In this document: piece after piece, positions 7,190-16,658 of the stretch
How positions within the stretch are numbered: the first letter of the stretch is position 1
How the letters are laid out: each line of letters begins with the position of its first letter
DNA from: JADJYF01 sp965278995
GTDB taxonomy: Bacteria; Pseudomonadota; Gammaproteobacteria; Ga0077536
DNA: 64,000 bases
NCBI GenBank assembly: GCA_965278995.1
Contig: OZ257136.1
Location: 1,612,001 to 1,676,000 of the forward strand
Reading direction: 5' to 3'
Made by a program: the position numbers and the translations under genes
Notes under the pieces: generated by a model
Told to the model about the DNA's origin: nothing
What the model saw: only the letters and a program-made list of their open reading frames with translations
Databases searched by the model: none

Positions 7190-10100
7190 TCAATATCGGT
7201 ATGAGCGACGCCGTGGCGATGCCGCGGCGCCGCCGCTCAAACCGAAAGGATTGAGTAACGCAGTCCGTATTCGCAACGCCGTGGCCGTATCGAACGCGCG
7301 GAGCAGCAGCGGTTCACGCCCGGTCACGACTGCCGCGGGTTCACCACCCAGTAGCGCGAGACGATGCCCGACCAGCGCGGGAAGTCGCACGCCGGGCAGC
7401 AGCACGCCCAGCAGATTGAGCGGGTCGGCCGCACTGATCACATCGATGCGCTGGTCGGCCCGCTGTTCCAGATTTTGCTTACGACCCGCCCGCAGTGCGG
7501 CGACTGCCTCGGGCAGTGCAAACTGTTCGCCGGAATACCCGGCAACGAAACGCCCGCCGCGGATTTCACCGGCCGCTTCCAGTCGACGTAACGCCCACAA
7601 CAGATGCCGCCATGGCGGCAGACCTGACTCGCGCTCGAGCAGCTTGCGGAATACCACGCCGTAACGGCGTAACAACATGCGCGCGATGCTCTCGGCAACC
7701 TCGCTGTCGCACTCCACGCCCGCTGCACTCGCAGTCGGGCGTTGGATCCGCGACCAGCGCCCCGCGTCGGCGATGGACGGTGCCGTCGTCCGTCGAGAGC
7801 GACGCCCCGGCGATTGCCGCTTCGCCGATGGTGTGGTCAGCGCGCGCAGCCCGGCAAAGCTGTCGCAGCTCACCAACCCGGCAGCAGCGAGTTCGTCAAG
7901 TGCGTTCTCGGTCTGCGTCCACAGCAATCCGGTACCCTCGACGAGATCGTCGAAAAACGCCGCGCCGTGTGCGGCAATGTAGTCGAGTACCGCGGCCGCG
8001 GCGCCAGTGGGTGCCGTACCTGTTTCAGGACCAGCCGCTGCCAACCAGGCGCGCAACGCGGTCCGTTGAACCAGCGCGAGCGGCGTGTTCCGCAGCGTGC
8101 CGGCAGGTCTGGCTGTCGAACTGTGCTTCGGCGTCAGACGCAACCATCGGTAACGGCCGGCGCGGATCAAATCGTCGAGCATCGCGCTGTGAAAACCCCG
8201 TACACGCTGCGGCAGGATATCGGCTTCCCAGGCAGCGGCCGGCGATTCGAAGCCGCATAACTGGGCGACGACCGCCTCCAGTCCTGCGGCTCCTTCGAGC
8301 CGACTTGCCGACGCAGCGTACTGCCAGTCGACGAGAAACATCATGAACGTCGCACTGGACACGGATTCGATTTCCGCGCGCAGCCGATTCAATGTGTACC
8401 GATGAATGCGAGCCAGCAAGCGCCGCTCGCACCACTGCTCGCCCTGCACCTCGACCAGATATTGGCCACGCATGATGACACCGCGTGCTTCGAGGCTGGC
8501 AAGTGCCGCGCGCACAGTGGCCAGTCCAACCGGAAACAGTTCTGCTAGCGTCGCGGTCGCCTGCGGACCCGTCATTTCAAGTCGGCTCAACAGCAGCGCT
8601 TCCAGCGCAGCGTCGGCCGTGGCATGCGTAGACGAGCAATACGCTTGCGCCACCCGACTCTGCCGATAGCGGGTCGCGGGCCACACAGCGGCGAACTCGT
8701 GGCGCCTTTCGGTCGCCACCCAGCCCGGCCTGGGGTGGTCGACCTCGACCACCCGACCTGCCTCGAGCAACTGCGCGAGCCATTCATCCACGGGCAGTTC
8801 GGGTGAACCGCGCGCGCCCTCGCTCATCGGCACGGTCATCGTCGCGACATCGCCCTGCCCTGCCCAGCCCAGTAGAAGTACGGCTTCGTGCAATTCGTCC
8901 GCAGACTGCGGCTGCGGCCAGACTTCGCTGCGTACACGCGCTATGGCGCCTGGATCGAGTTGCCCAAGATCGCTGGCAGTCGCTGGATCAAGCCAGCGCC
9001 GGCTCTGCACGGCCTGGGTGCGTCGCTCTTCGAGTGGCGCATCGTCGAGAAACGCATAAGGGTTGGCATTCAGGACCTGGGCCGCGAACGGCGACGGTTC
9101 CGTCAAATCGCGCGCAACGAGGCGCTTTCGCCCCGCCGCCATATCGTCCAGCAAACGCTCGAGCGCGATGACGTCCATCGCCTCGTGCAGACAATCTGCG
9201 ATTGACTGCGTAACCAGAGGATGATCGGGGATCTCGCGTCGACCGTTCAGATTTTCGGCACAGGCAAGTTGATCCGGGAACACTACCGCCGCGAGATCAT
9301 CGGCGTTCATGCGCAACAGTCGCGGCGGCACTTTGCGGCCGCTGCGAAAGCGTTCGATCGCAAGCGCACAACCCGCCACCCATCGCCACCGGACTTTGAA
9401 CATCGGCGCGTCGAGCAGCGCCTGCGTGAGAACGTCGCGAACAGTCGCGCTGTTCAAGTAACGCCAGACCTCTTCGAGTGGAAAACTGTGCACAGCGCCG
9501 AGTGAGATGACCAGTGCATCCTCGATCGCAGCTGCCTGCAGCTCGAAATTGAAGGTGCGACAAAAGCGTTTGCGCAGCGCCAGTCCCCAAGCCTTGTTGA
9601 GCCGACTGCCGAAAGGCGAATGGATGACCAGCTGCATACCGCCCGACTCATCGAAAAAGCGCTCCATGACCAGCGTGTCCTGCGTCGGCATCGCGCCGAG
9701 CGCTCGATACCCGCTGTACAGATAGTCGGCTGCCTGTCGGGCTGCGGCGATCCCGATACCAGGCAGGCGGGTCAACCACGTGGCGAGTGTATCGAGCGTC
9801 TCGCCGCTATCGACCCTGGCCGCGAATTCCGCGCGCAGACGCGACACGGCGAACGAGAACTCGGCGCTTCGCGACGGCGCTTCGCCAAGCCAGAACGGCA
9901 TGTTCGGCGGTTCACCGGCGGCATCTTCGACGCGTAGACCAGCCGGTTCGACGCGCAGGACCCGCCACGACGTATTACCGAGCTGAAAAATATTGCCCGG
10001 CAGACTCTCGATGGCGAAATCTTCATTCACGGTGCCGACCAGTTCGCCGCGTGGTTCCGCGATGACATCGTAGTCAGCGCTATCCGGGATTGCGCCGCCG

Positions 10101-11584
10101 CAGGTGATGGCAGTCAGTCGCGCGCCGCGTCGTGCACGCAAGCTGTCATTGATGGCATCAAAATGCAGATAAGCCGAACGTCGACCGCGCGCGAAACTGA
10201 AACCCTCGGCCAGCATCACAATCAACTGACGGAAGCTGTGCTCGCTCAGTTCGCGATAAGACCACGCGCTGCGACACATTTGATACAGTGACTCGACGGT
10301 ACAGTCGCCACAGGACACTTCGGCGACGACCTGCTGAGCAAGCACGTCCAAGGCGCCCGACGGCAATTCGAGCTGGTCGAGTTCGTCTCGTGCCAGCATG
10401 TCCTGCAGCGCGATCGCATCAATCAGTTCATCGCGGGTCTGCGGGAACAGGCGTCCTCGCGCAATCCCGTCGATGGCATGACCCGAGCGTCCCACCCGTT
10501 GCAACAAAGTGGCTAACGAGCGGGTCGAACCCAACTGGCAGACCAGATCGACATCGCCTATGTCGATCCCCAGTTCCAGCGAAGCAGTCGCCACCAGAAC
10601 TTGCAGCTCGCCCTGTTTGAGCCGGCGTTCGGCGTCGAGGCGTCGCTCTCGCGACATGCTGCCATGATGTGAACAGACAGCCGTCTCGCCGAGTTCATCG
10701 GCCAGCGCGCGAGCCAGCCGCTCGGCCATGCGTCGCGTATTGACGAATACCAGCGTCGTACGATGGCAGGCTATGAGTTCGATCATGCGCGCGCGGATCT
10801 CGCCGGCAACTTCCGCCGAGACCACGGTTTCCAACGGAGACAGTGGCATTTCTATCGCAATCTCGCGCGCGCGGAGATGACCCTCGTCGATGATCTCGCA
10901 ATCGACCGCGCGAGCAGCGATTGGCGGAACACCGCACAGGAATTCAGCAATACGCGCCAGCGGCCGCTGCGTTGCCGACAGACCGATGCGCACGGCTGGC
11001 GTACCGGTCAGCCGGTCCAGCCGCGCCAGGCTGAGTGCCAGATGCTGGCCTCGCTTGTTGCCGGCGAGTGCATGAATTTCGTCGACGATGACGGTGCGTA
11101 CTGTCTTCAGACTTTCGCGTCCGCTCTCACTGGTGAGCAGGATATAGAGCGACTCAGGCGTCGTGACCAGAATATGAGGGGGATGCTTGCGCATGTGCGC
11201 CCGCGCCGTTGTACTGGTGTCACCCGTGCGCACAGCAGTCGTCAATGGCGGCACTTCATCGCCGAGCGCGTTGCGGAGTGCCGCCTGGATTGCCGCCAGC
11301 GGCTGTTCGAGATTGCGCTGAATGTCATTGCTGAGCGCTTTCAGCGGCGAAACATAGAGCACGCGTGTCTCAGCTGCCAGAGTGCCGTCGCGCAGAGCGC
11401 CGGCGAGTTCGCTGATTGCAGTCAGAAACGCAGCGAGTGTCTTACCTGAGCCAGTCGGCGCTGCCACCAGGGTATGACGGCCACTGGCCAGCGCCGCCCA
11501 GGCCCGTTGCTGGCACCGCGTTGGCGCCGCGAACGTCGCCTCGAACCAGGCGGTGACAGCAGGATCGAACGTCGCAGGCAGCAT
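7190..11584 (-). CDS. lhr: large ATP-dependent helicase Lhr
   Basis: 1464 residues, close to the length of full-size bacterial Lhr. The helicase core is at the N-terminus: Walker A AAPTGSGKTLAAFL, DEVH-type box VDEIHALAGNKRG, motif III LSATQRP, and motif VI QRVGRSGH. The Lhr-specific winged-helix and beta-barrel core follows, then a long C-terminal extension ending in an Arg-rich tail. Lhr is a 3'-5' DNA/RNA-DNA translocase linked to DNA repair. There is no frameshift. It is transcribed from a start only 85 bases from the HDOD gene's stop, same strand. Confidence 0.95.
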   Translation of the reverse strand: MLPATFDPAVTAWFEATFAAPTRCQQRAWAALASGRHTLVAAPTGSGKTLAAFLTAISELAGALRDGTLAAETRVLYVSPLKALSNDIQRNLEQPLAAIQAALRNALGDEVPPLTTAVRTGDTSTTARAHMRKHPPHILVTTPESLYILLTSESGRESLKTVRTVIVDEIHALAGNKRGQHLALSLARLDRLTGTPAVRIGLSATQRPLARIAEFLCGVPPIAARAVDCEIIDEGHLRAREIAIEMPLSPLETVVSAEVAGEIRARMIELIACHRTTLVFVNTRRMAERLARALADELGETAVCSHHGSMSRERRLDAERRLKQGELQVLVATASLELGIDIGDVDLVCQLGSTRSLATLLQRVGRSGHAIDGIARGRLFPQTRDELIDAIALQDMLARDELDQLELPSGALDVLAQQVVAEVSCGDCTVESLYQMCRSAWSYRELSEHSFRQLIVMLAEGFSFARGRRSAYLHFDAINDSLRARRGARLTAITCGGAIPDSADYDVIAEPRGELVGTVNEDFAIESLPGNIFQLGNTSWRVLRVEPAGLRVEDAAGEPPNMPFWLGEAPSRSAEFSFAVSRLRAEFAARVDSGETLDTLATWLTRLPGIGIAAARQAADYLYSGYRALGAMPTQDTLVMERFFDESGGMQLVIHSPFGSRLNKAWGLALRKRFCRTFNFELQAAAIEDALVISLGAVHSFPLEEVWRYLNSATVRDVLTQALLDAPMFKVRWRWVAGCALAIERFRSGRKVPPRLLRMNADDLAAVVFPDQLACAENLNGRREIPDHPLVTQSIADCLHEAMDVIALERLLDDMAAGRKRLVARDLTEPSPFAAQVLNANPYAFLDDAPLEERRTQAVQSRRWLDPATASDLGQLDPGAIARVRSEVWPQPQSADELHEAVLLLGWAGQGDVATMTVPMSEGARGSPELPVDEWLAQLLEAGRVVEVDHPRPGWVATERRHEFAAVWPATRYRQSRVAQAYCSSTHATADAALEALLLSRLEMTGPQATATLAELFPVGLATVRAALASLEARGVIMRGQYLVEVQGEQWCERRLLARIHRYTLNRLRAEIESVSSATFMMFLVDWQYAASASRLEGAAGLEAVVAQLCGFESPAAAWEADILPQRVRGFHSAMLDDLIRAGRYRWLRLTPKHSSTARPAGTLRNTPLALVQRTALRAWLAAAGPETGTAPTGAAAAVLDYIAAHGAAFFDDLVEGTGLLWTQTENALDELAAAGLVSCDSFAGLRALTTPSAKRQSPGRRSRRTTAPSIADAGRWSRIQRPTASAAGVECDSEVAESIARMLLRRYGVVFRKLLERESGLPPWRHLLWALRRLEAAGEIRGGRFVAGYSGEQFALPEAVAALRAGRKQNLEQRADQRIDVISAADPLNLLGVLLPGVRLPALVGHRLALLGGEPAAVVTGREPLLLRAFDTATALRIRTALLNPFGLSGGAAASPRRRSYRY

Positions 11585-11669
11585 CGGTGGAGGTTAGCGC
11601 GAACTGGACTGGAAGACCACGGTGCGGGCTGTATGGCACTGCAGTCGAGGCAGGAACCACGGCACGCAT

Positions 11670-12905
11670 TCAAGCAACGGCGTCGAGCAGCGCCTCGATG
11701 CGGGATTTTGATTCGCGGATAATATCGACACTGACTTGCGGATCGAACTCCGGGCCCAGTATCCGCATTGCCTTGATGGATTCGGGACGCGGCGCATCGC
11801 GTCGCGGCGGATTCACCAGCAACGTGTGGTAACGCGCGACAATGACGATTTCCGGCAGGCTGATCGGCCCCTCCTCGGCGAAAGTCCAGCCGTCGGCATG
11901 CCGGACTGCGCGGGCGACATCATCGCCGAGCGCCCATTTGCGGCAGATGGATTCACCGACAGACGCCGCATGTCTGGCTAGCAGTTCATCGACCTCAGCC
12001 GGCGCGGCGTCGAACGCAGGTTCCCGTTTCGCTCGTTCGAGCAGCGGCAGCGCACCGATGTTGCTGAGCAGTCCGGCGATCAGGGCTTGATCGGCAAGCG
12101 GTTTGGCAACACGTTCGGCGATGACAGTCGCAGTCGCACCGATACGTACTGCGGACCCGGCAAGTTCGGCAAATCGTTCGCGGATGTCGGGTGAGTCAGC
12201 TTGAAAAATATCCTTCAACGAAAAGCAGACGACGAGTTCGCTGACGGTCACCCAGCCAATGCGCATGACCGCCTCGCGCAGGGTCGATACAACTGCAGTG
12301 CCGCGACACAACGGACTGTTCGCAATTTTGAGGATCTTGGCTGCGACCGCCGGATCAGCTGCCAGCAGGTCGGCAATCTGACGATTGTCGCAATTGGCAT
12401 TCGCGATCGCTTTGCGGATCCTGAGTGCAATCTCCGGCAAGCTCGGCAGCCGCAGGCGATCGGCGGCCAGATCAGCCTCGATCGCTCCCAGCAAATCGGC
12501 TTTGTCGGCCTGCGGCGGGCTTCCGGAACGCTCGGTCCGTCTGGCGTGCTCGCGCAACAGGGCCACTTCCGTCCGCAACATCTTGGCACAGACGACCGGG
12601 CCGATAGCACGCACTTCGAACATTGACGGCCGCAGGGGTGCCAGCGCGTCGGATGCCTGTGACGTGCCGCCAGCGACGACGCGCGAGTTGCCGTCGGCAT
12701 CGCAGATAGTCACCGTTCCATCGAGCAGGAAATAATCGTGGGCATCACTGTCGCCGCGCGTCAGCACCCGGTCGCCGTCGCGGAAACGCTTGAGCTGGGT
12801 GCGGCTGGCGATCACAATCAACTGTTCGGCGGTGAGCCGGCCGAACAACGCGAGCAGCCGTAAGCGGCCGGGCATGACTGTTTCGGCGGCTTTCTCGCGG
12901 TTCAT
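11670..12905 (-). CDS. HDOD-domain protein with N-terminal cyclic-nucleotide-binding-like domain
   Basis: 411 residues from the ATG at 12905. The N-terminal part (LFGRLTAEQLIVIASRTQL, then FRDGDRVLTRGDSDAHDYFLL) has the cNMP-binding beta-roll pattern. After about residue 160 an HDOD domain follows (RLPSLPEIALRIRKAI, then IADLLAADPAVAAKILKIANSP, SELVVCFSLK). HDOD proteins lack the HD metal site and act as signalling scaffolds in taxis, stress or c-di-GMP networks. An alternative ATG at 12989 adds 28 residues without domain content and would place its start 3 bases from that of divergent trmO, so the shorter form is preferred. Partner and ligand are unknown. Confidence 0.82.
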   Translation of the reverse strand: MNREKAAETVMPGRLRLLALFGRLTAEQLIVIASRTQLKRFRDGDRVLTRGDSDAHDYFLLDGTVTICDADGNSRVVAGGTSQASDALAPLRPSMFEVRAIGPVVCAKMLRTEVALLREHARRTERSGSPPQADKADLLGAIEADLAADRLRLPSLPEIALRIRKAIANANCDNRQIADLLAADPAVAAKILKIANSPLCRGTAVVSTLREAVMRIGWVTVSELVVCFSLKDIFQADSPDIRERFAELAGSAVRIGATATVIAERVAKPLADQALIAGLLSNIGALPLLERAKREPAFDAAPAEVDELLARHAASVGESICRKWALGDDVARAVRHADGWTFAEEGPISLPEIVIVARYHTLLVNPPRRDAPRPESIKAMRILGPEFDPQVSVDIIRESKSRIEALLDAVA

Positions 12906-12992
12906 GGGAGCACTGGCTGCATACAGCGGTGCATAGCGGCTACCGCGCACGCAAGCTTTACCATCGCTGACCAGGAATGCCCAGGCCATCAC

Positions 12993-13457
12993 ATGTTCAC
13001 CACCGAGTCCGCCCATATGCATCCTATCGGGGTCGTCCTGACCGACCTCGCCGACGACGACATCGCACGCAGTCGACGTCACGTAATCTCGCGTATTGTC
13101 ATCGACCCGGCGTATGCGGATGCGCTGCTCGGCATCGATGCTTATTCTCATCTGATTGTGTTGTTCTGGCTGCATCGCCAGGAACCGTCAACGACACTGG
13201 TTCATCATCCGCGTGGCGACCCGACGCTGCCGCTGACCGGCATACTGGCCGCGCGCGGCCGCAATCACCCCAATCCTCTCGGCCTCGCTGTCGTCGAACT
13301 CCTGGAGCGGCGCGATTGCGTGCTCGACGTGCGGCGACTCGATGCCTACAACGGTACGCCAGTACTCGATATCAAGCCTTACGATCACTACGACAGCGTT
13401 GCCGACCCGCGCGTACCGGAGTGGTTTCGCGCACGCGCAATGACGAAACCGGGCTGA
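12993..13457 (+). CDS. tRNA (N6-threonylcarbamoyladenosine-37) methyltransferase TrmO-like
   Basis: 154 residues of the TrmO/TsaA (YaeB) beta-barrel family: HPIGVVLTD near the start, then IDAYSHLIVLFWLHR, HPRGDP, GILAARGRNHPNPLGL and YNGTPVLDIKPYDHYDS. The family uses SAM to methylate t6A37 in tRNA. The SAM/tRNA motif RxxxRPNP is present here as RGRNHPNP. Many members are longer (about 230 residues), so this is the short form without the C-terminal extension. The start may be 12993 or 13017. It is divergent from the HDOD gene and 17 bases upstream of the IalB-like gene. Confidence 0.82.
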   Translation: MFTTESAHMHPIGVVLTDLADDDIARSRRHVISRIVIDPAYADALLGIDAYSHLIVLFWLHRQEPSTTLVHHPRGDPTLPLTGILAARGRNHPNPLGLAVVELLERRDCVLDVRRLDAYNGTPVLDIKPYDHYDSVADPRVPEWFRARAMTKPG

Positions 13458-13474
13458 CACGTTACAGTGGCGTC

Positions 13475-14086
13475 GTGAAGTTCCATCTGACCGTAATCCC
13501 CGCCGCCCTGGGCTTGTTTGTTCCACGCGGTTGCACTGCTGCCCTGGCCTCAAGGTCGAGGCTCGTCCTCGCTGTGGTCGTCGCTGTCGTCCTCGATTCG
13601 GGCACCAGCACCGCACAAGCCGACGAACAGACTTACGGCCAGTGGACAGTACGCTGCGAAGCTACTGCCACCGCGGCCGCCCGCGAATGCATCATGTTTC
13701 AGAATCTCGTGTTGCGTACCGGTGGTCAGCCGGTGTTGCAGTTTGCTGTCGGTCTTGCACCAGCAGACGGAACGCCCACTGTCGTGCTGAGCTTGCCTTT
13801 GGGTATCGCGTTGCCGCCAGGTGTCGCCATCCGTATCGATGACGGCACCGCTGCGAAATTTCCGGTCGAGCGCTGCGAACCGGACGGCTGCCGGGCGGGC
13901 ATGAAACTGCGACCGGCCACGGTCAAACAGCTCGGCGCCGGCGATAAGTTGACGATCACGTTTTTCGACGGTGAGCGCAAGCCTATCGAGATGCCATTGT
14001 CACTGGCCGGATTCACGGCCGCTTACCAGGCCCTGGCCGCCAGTCGGGCGGCGGAGACAGCAGCTGCAGCGGCGGCCCCAGACTGA
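13475..14086 (+). CDS. invasion-associated locus B (IalB) family exported protein
   Basis: 203 residues from the GTG at 13475, the first start after the trmO stop. A long hydrophobic segment ending ...TSTAQADEQTYGQW looks like a signal peptide with cleavage near AQA-DE. The mature part begins YGQWTVRCE, continues with ECIMFQNLV and LSLPLGIALPPGVAIRID, and ends in an Ala-rich tail, the IalB pattern. Two Cys pairs (in VRCE/RECIM and VERCEPDGC) suggest disulfides in the periplasm. IalB relatives are widespread in non-pathogens and their function is mostly unknown. Probably co-transcribed with trmO. Confidence 0.8.
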   Translation: MKFHLTVIPAALGLFVPRGCTAALASRSRLVLAVVVAVVLDSGTSTAQADEQTYGQWTVRCEATATAAARECIMFQNLVLRTGGQPVLQFAVGLAPADGTPTVVLSLPLGIALPPGVAIRIDDGTAAKFPVERCEPDGCRAGMKLRPATVKQLGAGDKLTITFFDGERKPIEMPLSLAGFTAAYQALAASRAAETAAAAAAPD

Positions 14087-14110
14087 ATCGACTGCTGGCA
14101 GCGTCGGCTG

Positions 14111-14557
14111 TCAGTCGCTCCGAGGCACTACCGCGCGGGCACCTGCAGTGACCCCGAGTTCGGCCAGTTCTCCGGCGTTCACCTCGAGAACATAACGCAC
14201 CGGCTGCGGGACTGACAGGTAGTCGAGTGCATGCGGCACGGTGCGGGCCTGGATACCGACGAGCGTACCCTGCGCGTCGATGAAGGCCATATCGAGCGGC
14301 AACAGCGTGTCCTTCATCCACATCACCACCGGCATGTTCCGCCCGAAATCGAACCACATGCCGCTGCGTGCCGCCATTTCAGTACGCCCCATCAGACCGA
14401 CCTCGCGAGCGGCCGGCGTCTGCGCCAGTTCGACTTGAAAATGCACGATCACACCATCAGGGCGCAATAACAGCAGCTCAGTGAATGGACCGCTGGCGCG
14501 TGCGCCGACACTCGCGGCGAACGCCAGCAACATCAATGCGGTCTTGATGCATCTCAC
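14111..14557 (-). CDS. DUF192 family exported protein
   Basis: 148 residues with an N-terminal signal peptide (MRCIKTALMLLAFAASVGARA). The mature domain shows the DUF192 core: FQVELAQTPAAREVGLMGR, MWFDFGRNMPVVMWMKDTLLPLDMAF, and YVLEVNAGELAELGV. The family forms a small beta fold found in archaea and bacteria; its biochemical role is unsettled. The start overlaps the photolyase stop by 4 bases (ATGA), so the two genes are translationally coupled. Confidence 0.88.
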   Translation of the reverse strand: MRCIKTALMLLAFAASVGARASGPFTELLLLRPDGVIVHFQVELAQTPAAREVGLMGRTEMAARSGMWFDFGRNMPVVMWMKDTLLPLDMAFIDAQGTLVGIQARTVPHALDYLSVPQPVRYVLEVNAGELAELGVTAGARAVVPRSD

Positions 14558-15948
14558 TTTTGCATGCGCCCATAGCGCTCCAGCGCAGACACGCGTGCCG
14601 CGGCGAGGTCAACGATAGGAGTTGGGTAGTCTGGAGCGAGCGCTTGCGGTTCGTGTACAGCATCACCATCGAGGTGGGCCAGTTCCGGCACCCAGCGCCG
14701 AATGTAGTTGCCTTGCGGATCGAAGCGGCGACTCTGACTGTACGGGTTGAATATGCGGTAAAACGGTGCAGCATCAGCACCGCAGCCGGCTGTCCATTGC
14801 CAGCCGAGGGTATTGTTGGCGAGATCGGCATCGACCAGCGTATCCCAGAACCACCGCGCGCCGGCCAGCCAATGCTGTCCGAGGTGCTTGCACAGCAACG
14901 AGGCAACGACCATCCGCACACGATTGTGCATGGTCCCGCTGCCCCACAGTTCACGCATGCCGGCGTCGACGAGCGGAAATCCGGTCAGCCCGCGTTGCCA
15001 TGCTTGCATGTGCTCGCTGTCATACAGCCATTCCATCCCGGCATATTCTGCACGCAGCGGTTCCGTCGTTGTCGTCGGATAGTGGTAGAGCAGGTGATAC
15101 GCGAATTCTCGCCAGATTAACTGGCGTAACCAGGCCAATGCCGACGATTCTATTGCGCTGTCACCGAGCGTTGCTGCGCTCGAGCGCACGGCATGCCAGA
15201 TCTGGCGCGCACTGAGCTCGCCGAAATGCAGGTGGGGCGAGAGCTCGGAAACGCCGGTCACAGCGGGGTAATCGCGACGCTGCGGGTAATCGCGCAGTCG
15301 CGTTTCGATGAACGTATCGAGGCGGGCAAGCGCAGCCTGTTCGCCGAACGTCCAGCGTGCGCGTATGCCGCCTGCCCAATCGACGCGTGGTTCGAGCGCT
15401 AGTTCGTCCAGCGCGAGTCCGGTCGGCCAGGCAACGGGCGCCGCGATCCGGGCTGGCGCGGTAAGCGGCTGTGCCGGCTCTGGCTGCTTGAGACAGGTCC
15501 GCCAGAACGGCGTGAACACGCGATACGGGCCGCCAGTGGCCGTCGCGATCGTAAACGGCTCGAACAGCAGGCGCCCATTGAACGAGCGCAAGTCACAACG
15601 TCCCTCGAGTGCGGCCTTGATGGCGCTATCGCAGGCGATGCCGGCCGGCTCGTAGCGGCGGTTCCAGTACACCGCCCGTGCGCCGGTGCTGACGAGCAGT
15701 TCGAGCAGGATGGCTGCGCTGTCTCCGCTGCGAATAAGCAGGCGGCTGCCACTCGCCAGCAGGCTCGCGCTCAACGACTGCAGCGACTGATGTCGCCAGT
15801 AACGGCTGGCCGCTCCCGGCTGCCATTCGCCAGCGTCGTCCTGGATGTACAGCGGAATGACCGGCGCGCCCGCCGCTACCGCCGCGCTGAGTGCAGGATG
15901 GTCCGCCAGACGCAAGTCCTGGCGAAACCAGACGATGATCGGCTCCAT
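14554..15948 (-). CDS. phrB: deoxyribodipyrimidine photo-lyase
   Basis: 464 residues from the ATG at 15948 (MEPIIVWFRQDLRLADHPAL), preceded by GAGG eight bases upstream; the longer open frame has no domain content. The N-terminal antenna-binding Rossmann domain and the C-terminal FAD domain are both present: WRQLIWREFAYHLL, LTGFPLVDAGMREL, GTMHNRVRMVVASLLCKHL, and NTLGWQWTAGCGADAAPFYRIFNP. These are class I CPD photolyase signatures. It repairs cyclobutane pyrimidine dimers using light. The DUF192 gene is coupled downstream. Confidence 0.94.
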   Translation of the reverse strand: MEPIIVWFRQDLRLADHPALSAAVAAGAPVIPLYIQDDAGEWQPGAASRYWRHQSLQSLSASLLASGSRLLIRSGDSAAILLELLVSTGARAVYWNRRYEPAGIACDSAIKAALEGRCDLRSFNGRLLFEPFTIATATGGPYRVFTPFWRTCLKQPEPAQPLTAPARIAAPVAWPTGLALDELALEPRVDWAGGIRARWTFGEQAALARLDTFIETRLRDYPQRRDYPAVTGVSELSPHLHFGELSARQIWHAVRSSAATLGDSAIESSALAWLRQLIWREFAYHLLYHYPTTTTEPLRAEYAGMEWLYDSEHMQAWQRGLTGFPLVDAGMRELWGSGTMHNRVRMVVASLLCKHLGQHWLAGARWFWDTLVDADLANNTLGWQWTAGCGADAAPFYRIFNPYSQSRRFDPQGNYIRRWVPELAHLDGDAVHEPQALAPDYPTPIVDLAAARVSALERYGRMQK

Positions 15949-16124
15949 CGAAATGACCTCTTCCGAAATGACCGTTTCGCGGCACGGAATTTGGCCGCCC
16001 AGCCCGGCAACGTTTACCATGCGCGCTCGGCGCCTGCCCGACGACAAACGTCGGCGCGGCGTCTTCGGATTCGCCAAGGCCACAACGCGATCATGGCCGC
16101 TTACCACCGTGGAGAACAAATCCA

Positions 16125-16658
16125 ATGTCACGCTGCCTTCTGCTCATAGCTGCCGTACTTGGCTTGAACGGGACCGCGCTCGCCCACGGTCCGAGCCGTC
16201 AGAAAGTGACCGAGACAATCACTGTGCAGGCGCCAGCGGCCACCGTCTGGTCGATCATCAGCGAATTCTGCTCGATCGAACACTGGCATCCGGCTGTGCA
16301 CGCGTGCATAGGTGAAGGCGGCAACGCCCCGGGGGCCACGCGTGTGCTCACGCTCGGGGCCGATGACGGTCCGCAGATCCACGAAGAACTCCTGCAGTAC
16401 GATGCAACCACCATGAGCTACAAGTATCGCATCACCAAAACAGCCATGGAGGCGCTGCCGGTTACGACCTACTCGGCATTTCTGTCGGTCAAGGACAACG
16501 GCAATGCGACCAGTACGGTGGAGTGGCGTGGCGGCTTCTATCGCGGCTTCCCCAACGGCAATCCTCCGCCTGCGCAAAACGATGAGGCGGCCGTCGCTGC
16601 AGTGACCGCGACCTACCAGGCCGGTCTCGCCAACATCAAAAAAATGGCGGAACAATAA
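16125..16658 (+). CDS. exported SRPBCC (START-like) family protein
   Basis: 177 residues. The signal peptide is MSRCLLLIAAVLGLNGTALA-HG. The rest follows the polyketide-cyclase/SRPBCC pattern: TVQAPAATVWSIISEFCSIEHWHPAV, then TRVLTLG, YKYRITK, and a long C-terminal helix (AAVAAVTATYQAGLANIKKM). The fold has a deep hydrophobic pocket that binds lipids or aromatics; export to the periplasm is less common than the cytoplasmic form. Its stop codon is followed directly by the GTG of the beta-propeller gene, so the two are almost surely co-expressed. The ligand is unknown. Confidence 0.85.
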   Translation: MSRCLLLIAAVLGLNGTALAHGPSRQKVTETITVQAPAATVWSIISEFCSIEHWHPAVHACIGEGGNAPGATRVLTLGADDGPQIHEELLQYDATTMSYKYRITKTAMEALPVTTYSAFLSVKDNGNATSTVEWRGGFYRGFPNGNPPPAQNDEAAVAAVTATYQAGLANIKKMAEQ

